A stretch of 64,000 bases of DNA. Source: Lumbricus rubellus. Its lineage: Eukaryota > Annelida > Clitellata > Crassiclitellata > Lumbricidae. Every line of letters begins with the position of its first letter. Positions within the stretch are counted from its first letter, which is position 1. The DNA is taken from positions 16,198,671 to 16,262,670 of the forward strand of contig OX243822.1 in assembly GCA_945859605.1 (NCBI GenBank), written 5' to 3'. A program made the position numbers and the translations under genes. The notes beneath the pieces were generated by a model. The model was not told the origin of the DNA, did no database searches, and saw only the letters and a list, made by a program, of their open reading frames with translations. Shown piece after piece: positions 34,460 through 45,209 of this stretch.

Positions 34460-34620
34460 TCGGTCCCCGACAAAATAGCCCCGGGCTGTTCTGACGGGGC
34501 TATTTTGACGGGGCTATTATGTCGCAGAGCGATTTTGACGGGGCTGTTTTGTCGTTGGGCGATTATGACGGGGCTGCTTTGACGGGGCTATTTTGACCGG
34601 GCTATTATGACGGGGTGCCA
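34460..34620. repeat. GACGGGGCTATTTT tandem repeat
   Basis: About ten degenerate units of roughly 14 bp: GACGGGGCTATTTT, GACGGGGCTATTATG, GTCGCAGAGCGATTTT. An inverted, decayed relative (GAGCGACATAAC units) lies at 37,275-37,400. Confidence 0.75.
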
Positions 34621-37600
34621 TCGTAGCATTGATGACGATGAGACGCGGGTTACGTTCGTTAGAGACGGAGCGAAGAGAGCGATGATGGTGGATGATAATA
34701 CGTGGATGGTTGTTAGCGCATGCTGGTTAACTGTTTGTGTGATAGGACGATGTTATTGCTGATGATGTTGGTGTGGATATTGCAGAGAATTTCTGTGAAA
34801 GTTGAGTTGATGTAAAGGTGACCTCGTTCGAACGGAATAAATATTTTTATACACCAGAAAATCTTTTGTTGTGTTTTTGATCTTGAACTTGATGAAAATT
34901 CTTCGTTATGAAGATACTGGAACTGGTAGATAATAAGGCGATTAGACTGGATGACTAAAAATTTAATATTATTCATTTTTTACGCAGAGGTATACAGGCA
35001 CACATGAAATTCCTCAGACTTTTTAATAATTATCATTGATAATATTAGGCCTACGACAACAATTTTGCAACGTAATTTGACAACAGTTACTGTTGCGGAA
35101 TCGACGTGAAAATGTTAGCAATATAACTCATGACGCAGAGAGAATCGTATTCAGGACAATTGAGAGATAGCATGTTACTCCATTCGCGAATCAACATCGA
35201 AGTCCATGTTCTAAATGGAGGTTTAATGGTGGTTTTGGTAGTTGCGGTGGTGGAAGCAGTAATAGCATTCTCGTAGCAGTTTGATCAGTAGTAGTAGCAA
35301 CAGTTGTATAACTTGTATTGGTAGTTGCCTTTTTTGCTATTGTAGTTGTGGAAGTAGTTGTGGTAGCAGCAGTGGCAGAGCTAGTAGAAGAAAATAGATA
35401 TGAATAAGCTATAGAAAACGGACATCGACTAGTACTCAGCATTTTGTCATCCACCGCTTCTGTTGCTTCTCTTAATGCTACTCATCGTCATCATCGTTAT
35501 CCCTGGGTTAACAACCCGTAGGTGTCCGCCACTCTCTGTCTAAGCCTGTCTCGCATTATGCTTCCTAGCTTCAACCGGTCCGGTCAGCAGGTCCGCTCCA
35601 TACCATTAACATCTTGGAGCACCTTGTCCGATTGAAGAGAATATTGGGAAAGAGGTACGAAGGACAACCTGGGTCAATGCCCGTATGTGGCCCACGTATG
35701 CTCTCTCCTTCGACTCTCTCCACCGGTCTGTCCTGACCGGCCTGTGCATGTACGCTCCACATCATGACACCTTGAAGCATCTGGGTCGCTATGTCACTGT
35801 GTCGTGGTTTTTGCGAATTTCTATGGTCTTGATCTTTTTCTGCCAGTGTATGTCCACCCATCTGGCAAACCTTCCTCTTTTGTCCGGGCTTAGGACCGGC
35901 ACAGAGACGTTGTTGGTTCCCTGTGGCGGAGGATGGATGCAGTTTAACGTCATGCCCAGGTGGACATTAATGCTACTACTGCTGCATATATACTACTACT
36001 ATTACTGCTATTACCACCCCACCGCCACTCATATTTCTGGTGGTGATGGTAATTTTTAACGTTCTCCAGATTTAGTAGTTTATTATAATTATTTATTTGA
36101 GATTTCTTGGTGTACATAGACGACCTAAAAGGGGCCGGAGATCCCGGTAGCCATGCGGGGCCAATGGAGACAATTTGGTTGAGTTAAATGCCCCACGGCC
36201 AACTATAATTATTATGTTAGAAACTAGGAGCTAATATTCTTAACTATCACACAAAGTTTAAATTTTACAATAGATTATAAAATACAGACATTGCATGCAA
36301 GCAAACAAACAAAATCACACTTTGAGATTAGATAGAACAAACCATGTATATTACAAGTAAGAAAGGTCGGTTGGACTTCAACACGTAGACCTATCGATAG
36401 CCTACATAAGTCTTACATGCGCACGACTTCAAGAAGACAAAATTAATGTGGTTCATAGATCGAACCGCAAAGTTCACGCAGATAGCCAAGGTGTTTTCGT
36501 AGGCCAATAATTTTCAGTACCATGCATGAAAACTTTCATACACAACTTCAAGCATAATATTATATACAAACAAATGCATCGCAGCCTACATAATATATGC
36601 AAGATCCTACGTAGCCTAAGTCGTTTTGGCGCTGTGTAGGCTACATCTCGAGAATGATAACGATAGCGTTTGCAATCGATGAACGAAACTATCGATCAGT
36701 GATTGGCCTAATGATGTTTACTATGTGACCACTCTGGCATAGGCCTATGCGCCAGATCGTCCGAGCCCCCCGTAATAGCCAACGGAAATCCCAAAGTTTC
36801 GTGGTTTTTCAGCATGTCAGTACGTTAAGAAACAAAAAAACCCATCCCGTTCAGTTTGGTTGCGTGTGCTGGTGCTGACTGATCAGCTTTACTTCTAATA
36901 CCTGATGTTTGCGCAAAAATTACTTTAGATCCTTGGCGTGGTCCATGCGAAGGATATACTGAAGAAGACGTAGAATGATTCTATAGGCCTACGACCTTTC
37001 GGTTTCACATAACCTGTCGAGCACGAGTGAGTTAGGCTAACTGTCAACACTCAATTAAGAGTACATACTTTAGCCTACTTATTCTTCTTGTACTTTGTTC
37101 ATGTTGCAGCAGTGGCTGTTAGGTCTACTAAGATAACCGTAGTTGATAGAATGCCGTCCGCCTCAAAATTTATGACCATTTGCCTTGTTCAATGTTCATG
37201 TAGCTGTTTTATTTTTTCAGTGCGCAGGTATGTTAACTAGCTATTGGACTTTGAGTCGGAAGACAGGAAGAGCGATATAACGAGGGCGCGACATAACAAA
37301 GGAGCGACATAATATAGCAATTTTAACCTACATGTATAGCGACAGAAATGCTGCCGATTTGGAAGAGCGACATGACAAAAGAGTGACACATCAAACGAAT
37401 TAAAAATGGCTGATATGGAAGCGTGCGTGGCACCCTATAGGGAATGCGTGCACTGTTGATGCATTTCATTACCCATCACCTCGCCCTGGGGTGCGGTGTT
37501 CAAATTATGATTAGGCTAATAGCCCGTCGAGGTAGGGTTAATCTTTCACCTCCAGGCTCCAGCAGAGGACAGGGTTCGAGTCACATCCGTGCACACTGCA

Positions 37601-37930
37601 CAGTTGCTATAGGTCTACTCGGCTTTATCACCAGAGACGACCTATAGGCTATGTGCCTCTTTGACGGGGTTCCTTGGGAATGTAGGCCCTGGCCTATAGC
37701 CTAATGATTAGGCCTATGTCATTCATATGTATTCAGGCCTAACTACATGTATGCAGAACAAGCGTCATGTACGATGAATATGCCTAATTATGAAATGCAA
37801 CTTTAGATGAACTGCTGTTTGCATTCAAAAATTTGAATTTAGGTGTAATTTTATATGGACTTGTGTGTGGACAGTACCGTTGTGTAGCCTACGTTTAATT
37901 TGAATAATCGTAACTGTGCCCTATATATTT
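34621..37930. other. unique upstream region of the ankyrin gene
   Basis: No firm gene. On the minus strand 35,470-35,860 carries residues like a decayed non-LTR C-terminal tail (RLKLGSIMRDRLRQRVADTY), low confidence. 37,519-37,583 has a B-box-like GGTTCGAGTCA but no good A box. 36,600-37,750 is rich in the palindrome TAGGCCTA. 37,275-37,400 holds GAGCGACATAAC repeats. Confidence 0.4.
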
Positions 37931-37941
37931 TTCGCAGATAT

Positions 37942-38236
37942 ATGGCTGAGCAACGAAAGAACTTAGTCACTAGACCATTGAATGATCAACAGTGGACAAA
38001 TGGACATACGCGAAGATGACTCTGAGGCGACGAACTGTTGAACTGAACAACGACAAATCCGATGTGAAATAGGGCTACGTTGAATCTAATGCTGAAATAA
38101 CAACAATAATTGTTTGATTAGATGGATCACAAACTAGCAAAAATTCAGACACTTCTTCAAAAATTAAAGAACTAATTAAAATTCAGAAAAATCACGACTG
38201 CTGTGGTACAGAAGTTGCAGCTGATGTGACGCAAAA
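37942..38236 (+). pseudogene. decayed first copy of the ankyrin header module
   Basis: The stretch from about 38,010 to 38,236 aligns with the header of the downstream ankyrin modules (GTTGAATCTAATGCTGAAAT; TTCAGACACTTCTTCAAAAA; GTTGCAGCTGATGTGACGC) but carries several stop codons and jumps straight from the header to the last ankyrin repeat, so the repeats between are deleted. A possible acceptor with start (TTTTTCGCAG|ATATATGGCTGAGC) lies at 37,937 and opens a 25-codon frame; this could be a remnant of the true 5' exon. Confidence 0.5.
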
Positions 38237-40315
38237 ATGGTGACACTGCTCTTCACCTTATGGCTATTTGGAAAAGTCATTCGAAAATGGTTCATGTCTG
38301 GAGAAACAAGAAACACAGTTTGTGTGGGCGTACATGTAGATGATGCACGACAAACTGTTGAACTGAGCCATGAATCCGATACGAAGTACGTTGAATCTGA
38401 TGCTGAAAATATGATTTGTGAATCAGATGGATCTGAAACTAGCGAAAGTTCAAACACTCTTTCAGAAATCACAGAACTGTTTAAAATTCACAAAAATCAC
38501 GGCTGCTTGGGCATAGAAGCCCCAGCTGTAGAGAATGATGAGGACATAAGCTTACAAAACGTCTGTGGGAAAGAAATTGAATGCTTTAGTCAATTGCACC
38601 TTGCAGCTGAACGTGGTGATACGGAGGCAGTTGGAAGTCTGCTCATGTCGTCAGCGAATGTCAATGTACGAGATACAAAGCATAACACTCCATTACACAT
38701 CGCGACTCTAAATGGAAACTTAGACGTTGTCAATCTTCTAATAGCCAGTAATGCAAATGCTAACTCTAGGAATGCATTAGGTCAGACTTCGCTTCATCTT
38801 GCGATTGAAATCGGTCATTTAGCAATTGCACAATCATTGCTAGACAGCAACGCAGATATACATATTACCGATCAAGATATGAATACACCTATTCATGTTG
38901 CAGCTATGCATGGCCATTACGAACTCGTCCAGCTGCTGATGAAATATAGCGTTCTGCTAATATGTTATGGTAATAGACCGATACATCTTGCGGCAAAATT
39001 CGGTCATGCAGAGGTTGTGCAGCTTCTTCTAAATTACGATAAAAATCCTAACACTACAAATTTGAATGGTGACACTCCACTCCACCTTGCATCTGACAAT
39101 GGCCATTTAGAAGTTATAGAGGTTTTGCTAAGAAACCACGCAGATATTAATATTCATAACGAAAATGGTGACACTGCTCTTTACCTTGTGGATATGTCTG
39201 GACGAACAAGAAACACAGTTTGTGTAGATGATGCACTCAACCACGAATCTGATTCGAAATACGTTGAATCTGATGCTGAAAATATGGTTGGTCAATCAGA
39301 TATATCTGAAACTAGCGAAAATTCTAACACACCTTCAGGAATCACAGAACTGATTAAAATTCACGAAACTCACTGCTGCTTGGGTATCGATGCTCCAGCT
39401 GATGTGAAGCGTGGAGACATTCAAAACGTCTCTGAGAAAGAAATTGAATGCTTTAGCCAACTGCACCTTGCAGTTCAACGTGGTGATACGGAGGCTGTTA
39501 GAATATTACTCGAGTTGACGGTGAATATCGATGCGATGGACACAACGCATGACACTCCTCTACACTACGCAACTCTAAATGGACACTTTGACGTTGTCAA
39601 TCTTCTAATAGCCAGTAATGCAAATGTTAACTCTAGAAATGCACGTGGTAAGACTTCACTTCATCTTGCGATTGAAATCGGTCATTTAGCAATTGCACAA
39701 TCATTGCTAGACAGCAACGCAGATATACATATTACCGATCAAGATATGAATACACCTATTCATGTTGCAGCTATGCATGGCCATTACGAACTCGTCCAGC
39801 TGCTGGTTAAATATAGCGTTCTCCTGATATGCTACGGCAGTGGACCGCTACATCTGGCGGCAGAATGTGGTCACGCAGAGGTAGCGCAACTCCTACTAAA
39901 TTACGATGAAAATCCTAATGCATCAAACTTGGATGGTGACACGCCGCTCCACCTTGCATCTGAAAATGGCCACTTAGAAGTTGTAGAGATTTTGTTGCGA
40001 AACAGCGCAGATGCAAACATTCGCAACGTTTCTTGTAAGGCTTCTCTTCATATCGCTGCTGAATTGGGATATGCGGAAATAGTCAATGCATTGATTGGTC
40101 ACGAAGGAGAAGTGAATGTGGTTGACAGAAATGGCAACACTGCTCTTCATCTTGCAGCAAGCAATGGTCATAGCGCTGCTGCAAATGTCCTGCTCGATCT
40201 AACCACGGAAATGGATGCGAAAAACCATTCGCAATTATTGGCGGTAAACCGAGTTCTTCAAGCTGATATTGAACTTTCACTGCAACCAATTGGAGACGAA
40301 GTTGATGTTGGTCAC
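38237..40315 (+). CDS. ankyrin-repeat gene, 5' part (split by LTR retrotransposon)
   Basis: A 693-codon frame that runs directly into the LTR at 40,316. It has two tandem modules of about 900 bp. Each starts with an acidic, low-complexity header (E/S/D-rich, ending CLGIEAPA or CLGIDAPA) followed by about seven ankyrin repeats with typical TPLHLA and GHLEVV.LLL motifs. The two modules are highly similar over long stretches, indicating recent duplication. The first ATG lies in a stretch that is ankyrin coding sequence in another frame (compare 39,166 onward), so the signal-like start MVTLLFTLWLF is probably an artefact of an indel and the genuine N terminus lies upstream or in another exon. The reading frame continues exactly in the segment after the LTR element once one target-site copy is discounted. 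Ankyrin arrays act as protein-binding scaffolds. Confidence 0.85.
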
Positions 40316-40827
40316 TGTGATAACTCCCTTTCGTTATCACCTACTCCTATCAGTCTCTAGGAAGCTTCTTCGTATAAGTTCGTGGTAGCGTAGGCCTATC
40401 CCTAGATAACTGTTTCATTAGCTAAACGGCTAGGTAAAGAATCTACAGTCTTTCACTGTTTTATAATCGACACCGACGACGTGTTTAAGTCTTCTTATTA
40501 TACTCCAAAATCCGATGTAAAGTAAAACGATCAGCAACAACACAACAATGACTACACTTGCGTTATCATAACAACTACACGACTACTATCTTCATCAGTC
40601 TACTCTATCGCAACTCAACAACAACTATTACAGCCTATCTCAACGGCTCTCAACACGCAACTCTCCTTCTTCACTTCCACTCCCTCCTTGTACACTTAAC
40701 GTACGCTTGTCTAGACATCACGCGCTGTCTAGACAATCACCTGTCCAAACGCCGCGCGCCAATCTTGCAGCTGGCCTACCTGCATCGCTGTACAACAATC
40801 GTCGTGCACTGGTTAAATTAGCTTACA
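40316..40827 (-). repeat. 3' LTR
   Basis: 512 bp, same length and apparently the same sequence as 46,784-47,295. Preceded in sense by the polypurine tract at about 40,833-40,850. Confidence 0.93.
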
Positions 40828-40944
40828 TTACCTCCTTCCTTTCTTTTGAAGAGAGCTAATTAATCTTAAAAATTAGCGAACGTACAATGCTTAAACTAAA
40901 TACAAACAATTCCTATACTAAATGCAATCACAAAATATCTTATA

Positions 40945-43044
40945 CTACAATCTCGATAAGCAGTCCGCTACTACATTCAGCTTTCCCTTCTTATAATTCA
41001 ACAGAATGTCAAAATTTTGCAATGATAAAGACCATCTGACTAACTTAGCAGACTTCGACATTGACTCAGTCAAATAAACTAAAGGATTATGGTCAGTGAA
41101 CACATTAATCATGGAACCAATAATAATTTCTTTCAATTTGTTTAAAGCCCATATGATTGCATAGGCTTCCTTCTCAATCGTCGCCCATCTCCTCTGGGTA
41201 TCTGTCAGCTTCTGGCTGATAAATGAAACGGGACGTTCTATCCCCTCATGGTCCACTTGTGACAGCACAGCCCCCACAGCAAAATCACTGCTATCACAGT
41301 ACAAATTAAATGGTTTGCCAACCTCGAACATGTACAAAATAACATTTGATAAAACAATTTCTTTAAGAGAATCAAAAGATTTCTGGTGGTCCTCAGTCCA
41401 AACAATGTTCTCAGGTGTCTGCTTGCTAGTTAAATCTGTCAATGGTTTAGCAATTTCAGCAAAATTACAAATAAATTGTCTGTAGAAACCAAAAAATCCT
41501 AACACTTGCTTCACTTGCTTCTTCGTTTCAGGGTTTTTTAAATTAATCAAACTGTCAATCCTATCTGGATTCATCATCTTCTTCCCTGAGCCTATGAGGT
41601 GACCGATGAATTTCACCTCACTCTTACCAAACACACATTTCTTCAAGTTCAGACTTACATTATGCAGTCTTATTTGTTTCAAAAACAATTCTAAATGTTT
41701 CAAATGAATGTTCCAATCATCAGAATGTACTGCAATGTCATCAACATAAGGTTCAGTAAATGCATTAATCGGTTGCAAAATCATGTTTATGGCTTTTACA
41801 AAAGTCCGTCCAGAGTTAATCATACCAAAAGGGACACGTGTAAATTCGTACAGTCCATTATGGGTAACAAATGCGGTTTTCCATTGGTCGGATTTCTTCA
41901 CAGGACAAGTCCAGTAGGCACTGCGACAGTCCAAGACGGAAATAAACTTGGATTTCCCGACTTTGCTCAGCACGTCGTTGACGATCGGCATGGGGTATCG
42001 ACAATTTTCAGTATATGAATTCACGTACCTGTAGTCGCACGCGAGTCTCAAGGATCCGTCCTTCTTCTTGACGATGACCAGCGGACTTGCCATTCTGCTC
42101 GACGACGGTTGAATGATGTTTGCTTTCAGCATCTCTTGTATTTGTTTGTCCACTTCTGCGCGGTATATCAGCGGTATTCGATAAGCCATGAACTCCTTCT
42201 CTCGAAAGTCCAGTCTCAGCACCACTTCGTGTTCTACCAATGTACATAATCCAGGTTTGTCCGAAAATCTGTCTGCATAACGGTTCAGTACGTCCAGTAG
42301 CTGTTTCTGTTGCTCGCTCGTAAGATGTCCGATCTGTTCATAGTCCAATTGCAGCGATTTCTGTGTCGTCTCTGCATGGTCTTCTTTCAATGGTAGCTCT
42401 ACCACTGATCCGAATTCGTCGTCCTCTTCCACGATGAGACCACACGATAATGTTCTTGCGATGAACTTCCTCATTTTGTTGGCATGGACGATTCGTCGGC
42501 CGTTTTCATTCATGTCCACCAGATACGAATACTTGGATCTTCTTTGTAGCACTGTACATGGACCATGCCATCGTGAGATCAATTTATTGGTTGACGTTGG
42601 ATACAGGACGATGACGTTTTCTCCTGGTTCGAATTCTTTATCCTTGGCCCTCTTGTTATATTGACTGGCGTATTGTTTTTGCTTTTCCTCTGCACAATTC
42701 TCAGCGAATAGCAGGGCTTTCTCCATGTCGGCTCTTAAATTCTTCAGGTACTTTGCTGGTTGTACTCCGATGTTTGGCGGTAGATTTATTTCTTTGGTCC
42801 AGCTTTCCTTTAAAATAGTTAATGGTCCTCTTGGCATTTTTCCATACACCAGCAGATATGGTGCCACTCCTGTCGTTGCGTTAGGAACTTCTCTCAATGC
42901 CCATACGGTAAACGGAATGATTTTATGCCACTGTCTTGGATTTTCCACTATGACATGATGTACCATCTTCTTGAACGTCTGATTCCATCTCTCAACTAAT
43001 CCAGCTGCCTCATGATGCCCGGTGAATCGAATCGTGGACAGCAT
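40945..43044 (-). CDS. pol: LTR element pol 3' part: integrase end, reverse transcriptase, RNase H
   Basis: This frame starts inside the integrase core: the catalytic glutamate motif GLVERWNQ is near its start. An integrase C-terminal region follows (FEPGENVIVLYPT, WHGPCTVL). The reverse transcriptase then runs from about residue 260 with MASPLVIVKKKDG, FISVLDCRSAYW and the active-site motif YVDD (about 41,730-41,750). Next come the connection region (FYRQFI) and RNase H with LYCDSSDFAVGAVL, EAYAI, TDHNPL and the final VADCLSRL. The enzyme copies element RNA into DNA. The frame is offset from the upstream pol frame with a 49-nt overlap at 42,996-43,044, indicating a single small indel in the integrase or, less likely, programmed frameshifting. 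Confidence 0.92.
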   Translation of the reverse strand: MLSTIRFTGHHEAAGLVERWNQTFKKMVHHVIVENPRQWHKIIPFTVWALREVPNATTGVAPYLLVYGKMPRGPLTILKESWTKEINLPPNIGVQPAKYLKNLRADMEKALLFAENCAEEKQKQYASQYNKRAKDKEFEPGENVIVLYPTSTNKLISRWHGPCTVLQRRSKYSYLVDMNENGRRIVHANKMRKFIARTLSCGLIVEEDDEFGSVVELPLKEDHAETTQKSLQLDYEQIGHLTSEQQKQLLDVLNRYADRFSDKPGLCTLVEHEVVLRLDFREKEFMAYRIPLIYRAEVDKQIQEMLKANIIQPSSSRMASPLVIVKKKDGSLRLACDYRYVNSYTENCRYPMPIVNDVLSKVGKSKFISVLDCRSAYWTCPVKKSDQWKTAFVTHNGLYEFTRVPFGMINSGRTFVKAINMILQPINAFTEPYVDDIAVHSDDWNIHLKHLELFLKQIRLHNVSLNLKKCVFGKSEVKFIGHLIGSGKKMMNPDRIDSLINLKNPETKKQVKQVLGFFGFYRQFICNFAEIAKPLTDLTSKQTPENIVWTEDHQKSFDSLKEIVLSNVILYMFEVGKPFNLYCDSSDFAVGAVLSQVDHEGIERPVSFISQKLTDTQRRWATIEKEAYAIIWALNKLKEIIIGSMINVFTDHNPLVYLTESMSKSAKLVRWSLSLQNFDILLNYKKGKLNVVADCLSRL

Positions 43045-45131
43045 CCCATCAATTTCAAAAATTCTCTTGTAAGACTGGCTGTAAAATTCGTGCCTCTGTC
43101 GCTGGTGATCACAGACGGCACCCCCACGTCAATGAATAGCTTCATCAAAGCTTCGCACACAGCCTTAGCAGTCAATGACTTCAGCAAAAAGATTGTCGGC
43201 CATCTTGTACATGAATCCACTATGCACAAGCAATACTTATGCCCTGCTGCTGACTTCGGTTCTATTGGGCCTACCACGTCCATAGTCATCCGTCGGAATG
43301 GAACATCTTCCCTTGGAATTGGTGTAATCGGCACTCGATCCATCACCAAACTTCGTGCCTTCAGCTGACACTTCTCACAGGACTTACAAAATTTCACCAC
43401 ATCTCGACGCATCTTTGGCCAGACAAAGGACAACTTGATTCTCTCTCGTGTCTTCTCTTCTCCCAAGTGTCCGCCAAATACTGACTCGTGAGCTAATTCC
43501 ATTACTTGAATTCTTCTCTCTTTCGGTAACACCAATTGGTACACAAGCTGATCCAGCATTTGATGCTTCTTGTACATCAATCCATTCACCACGCTAAACT
43601 CTGAACCTTTGTCTTCAGCGATCCTCCACCACGATTTCAGTGACTCGTCATTTCTCTGCTGCTCCTCAAATTTCTTCGCATCTTCCAGCTGTCTTTCATC
43701 GTTCGAATTCTCTGTGAACAAGTCCCTCATACTTGTCTCCAGTTCAGCGTCGCTTCCGAAATCTTCACTATCATTTCGTTCACATGCAGCCATCTCTTCT
43801 TCAGTTTCATTGTTCTCAGATGTTGTTCTTTCGTCATCTTGAATGCTGAGTTCATCTTCGCTGTCCGTGTCATCTTCTTGCGAACTTTCGTTTATCGTTT
43901 CATCTTCTCCGTCTTCGACTTCTGCTCTCCGACTTTGTGCTCTTGTAGTCACATTCGCTTGTAGTTCCCCTTGCAATACACTCACTGGTGGAATCTCTTT
44001 CAATTCTGCAATTATCTCCGGATGTAGCAAGAACTTTTCTCTGTTTTCTTTGCACAGATCCGCTGGAATGCTGGCACACACTAAAGTTAAATATGGCGCG
44101 ATATTTATTGTCCTGTCCTCTGTAACTGCTCCTTCGTTACGACCGCTCATCCGCACTTCGATTTTCACCAACTTAGCTGGAATCGGCTCTCCAGCTACAC
44201 ATTGCAAATGAACTCTGCCGATTTCTTCTACTGTCGTTCCTTTCAGTAGTTCCTCGTTGATTACTGGTATCTCAGTCCCCGAGTCAATCAACGCCTCGAC
44301 TTGCACAGGCTGCCCATCAGTCCCACGTATCTCCACATTTACATGCTGCAACGATATCTTCTTTATGCGTTGACACTCCTCTTTACTTTTTGTTTCTCGA
44401 CAAATTTCTGCAGTGGAAGTAGTCTTTATCGCTTCTTTCTGTATGGTGAACTGCGGCGTACACTTCATTACCGACTTCACTTCTGTTTCACGATCGTCCG
44501 ATTCTTCAAACTGGTCTGGTGCATTCATTACTTGTATCTGGTTTACTCGAAGATTTTCTGCACTTCTGCTAAAGTTCTTCCTCAGATTTGCCGCTCCTGG
44601 TGCTTGGCAATGTTTTATTAGGTGTTTGTCAGAATGACAGTTGTGGCAACGTTTCTTTATAAAACTTCTTTGCGCATTGTTCTCCCACTTGTTGTACGGC
44701 GTGTATGATGCATTACTTTCTGTTGGGCGTCCCAGCGGCGGAGTTCGATTGTAGGCTTGTCTGTCCCACGTTGACTCTTTCTTATCTTGCCAATACTGCT
44801 TTCCAGAATAATTATCTTTCTTTGCATCATTACTCTTGGCTTGGCTTCCGGTGTCTTTGCTATCCTTGTTCCACTTGGGTTGCTTTGGACTATTGCCCCA
44901 TGTTTCGAATTTCGGTTTGTCTTGGAACATCACACCAATCCGATTGTTTACATGTATGTCTGCGAGGTCTGCCACGTTACTAGCTTCCAAGCATTCTGTG
45001 CCCTCTTTTGCTAAGACAAACTGCAGTGGACCTGGTGGTAAACATTCTTTCAGCTTATCCGCCACTAACAAATCAAACAGCTTCTCGTAGTCTTTGTCCA
45101 CTCGTCTACTTCGGACATAATAATTCAACAA
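42996..45131 (-). CDS. pol: LTR element gag end, zinc knuckle, protease, integrase start
   Basis: 711 codons. The N-terminal part completes the Gag capsid-like region. A CCHC zinc knuckle follows (CHNCHSDKHLIKHC, near 44,620-44,660), then an aspartic protease with the LIDSGTE active site (about 44,272-44,292) and an acidic spacer of about 100 residues rich in E and D. The integrase then has its HHCC domain (HESVFGGH...CKSCEKC) and the first two catalytic aspartates (MTMDVVGP and ITSDRGTNF). The last catalytic residue lies in the neighbouring frame. The normal gypsy order would place integrase after RNase H; here it precedes reverse transcriptase. Confidence 0.9.
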   Translation of the reverse strand: MLNYYVRSRRVDKDYEKLFDLLVADKLKECLPPGPLQFVLAKEGTECLEASNVADLADIHVNNRIGVMFQDKPKFETWGNSPKQPKWNKDSKDTGSQAKSNDAKKDNYSGKQYWQDKKESTWDRQAYNRTPPLGRPTESNASYTPYNKWENNAQRSFIKKRCHNCHSDKHLIKHCQAPGAANLRKNFSRSAENLRVNQIQVMNAPDQFEESDDRETEVKSVMKCTPQFTIQKEAIKTTSTAEICRETKSKEECQRIKKISLQHVNVEIRGTDGQPVQVEALIDSGTEIPVINEELLKGTTVEEIGRVHLQCVAGEPIPAKLVKIEVRMSGRNEGAVTEDRTINIAPYLTLVCASIPADLCKENREKFLLHPEIIAELKEIPPVSVLQGELQANVTTRAQSRRAEVEDGEDETINESSQEDDTDSEDELSIQDDERTTSENNETEEEMAACERNDSEDFGSDAELETSMRDLFTENSNDERQLEDAKKFEEQQRNDESLKSWWRIAEDKGSEFSVVNGLMYKKHQMLDQLVYQLVLPKERRIQVMELAHESVFGGHLGEEKTRERIKLSFVWPKMRRDVVKFCKSCEKCQLKARSLVMDRVPITPIPREDVPFRRMTMDVVGPIEPKSAAGHKYCLCIVDSCTRWPTIFLLKSLTAKAVCEALMKLFIDVGVPSVITSDRGTNFTASLTREFLKLMGCCPRFDSPGIMRQLD

Positions 45132-45209
45132 GTTCTTCAGCCTATAGCCGTGAACATCGTATACGTTTCTTCGGCTGTCTTCTTGGCATCTGCAAACCTT
45201 GACCTGTAC

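Noticed and set aside
37519..37583. tRNA gene
   Set aside because: A B-box-like GGTTCGAGTCA exists but no acceptable A box, stems or acceptor pairing.
40558..40821. 87-codon ORF present twice (also 47,026-47,289)
   Set aside because: It lies entirely inside the LTRs and is duplicated only because LTRs are.
41695..45202. Plus-strand ORFs of 75-122 codons
   Set aside because: Shadows of the minus-strand gag-pol genes; serine-rich complement of acidic coding sequence.
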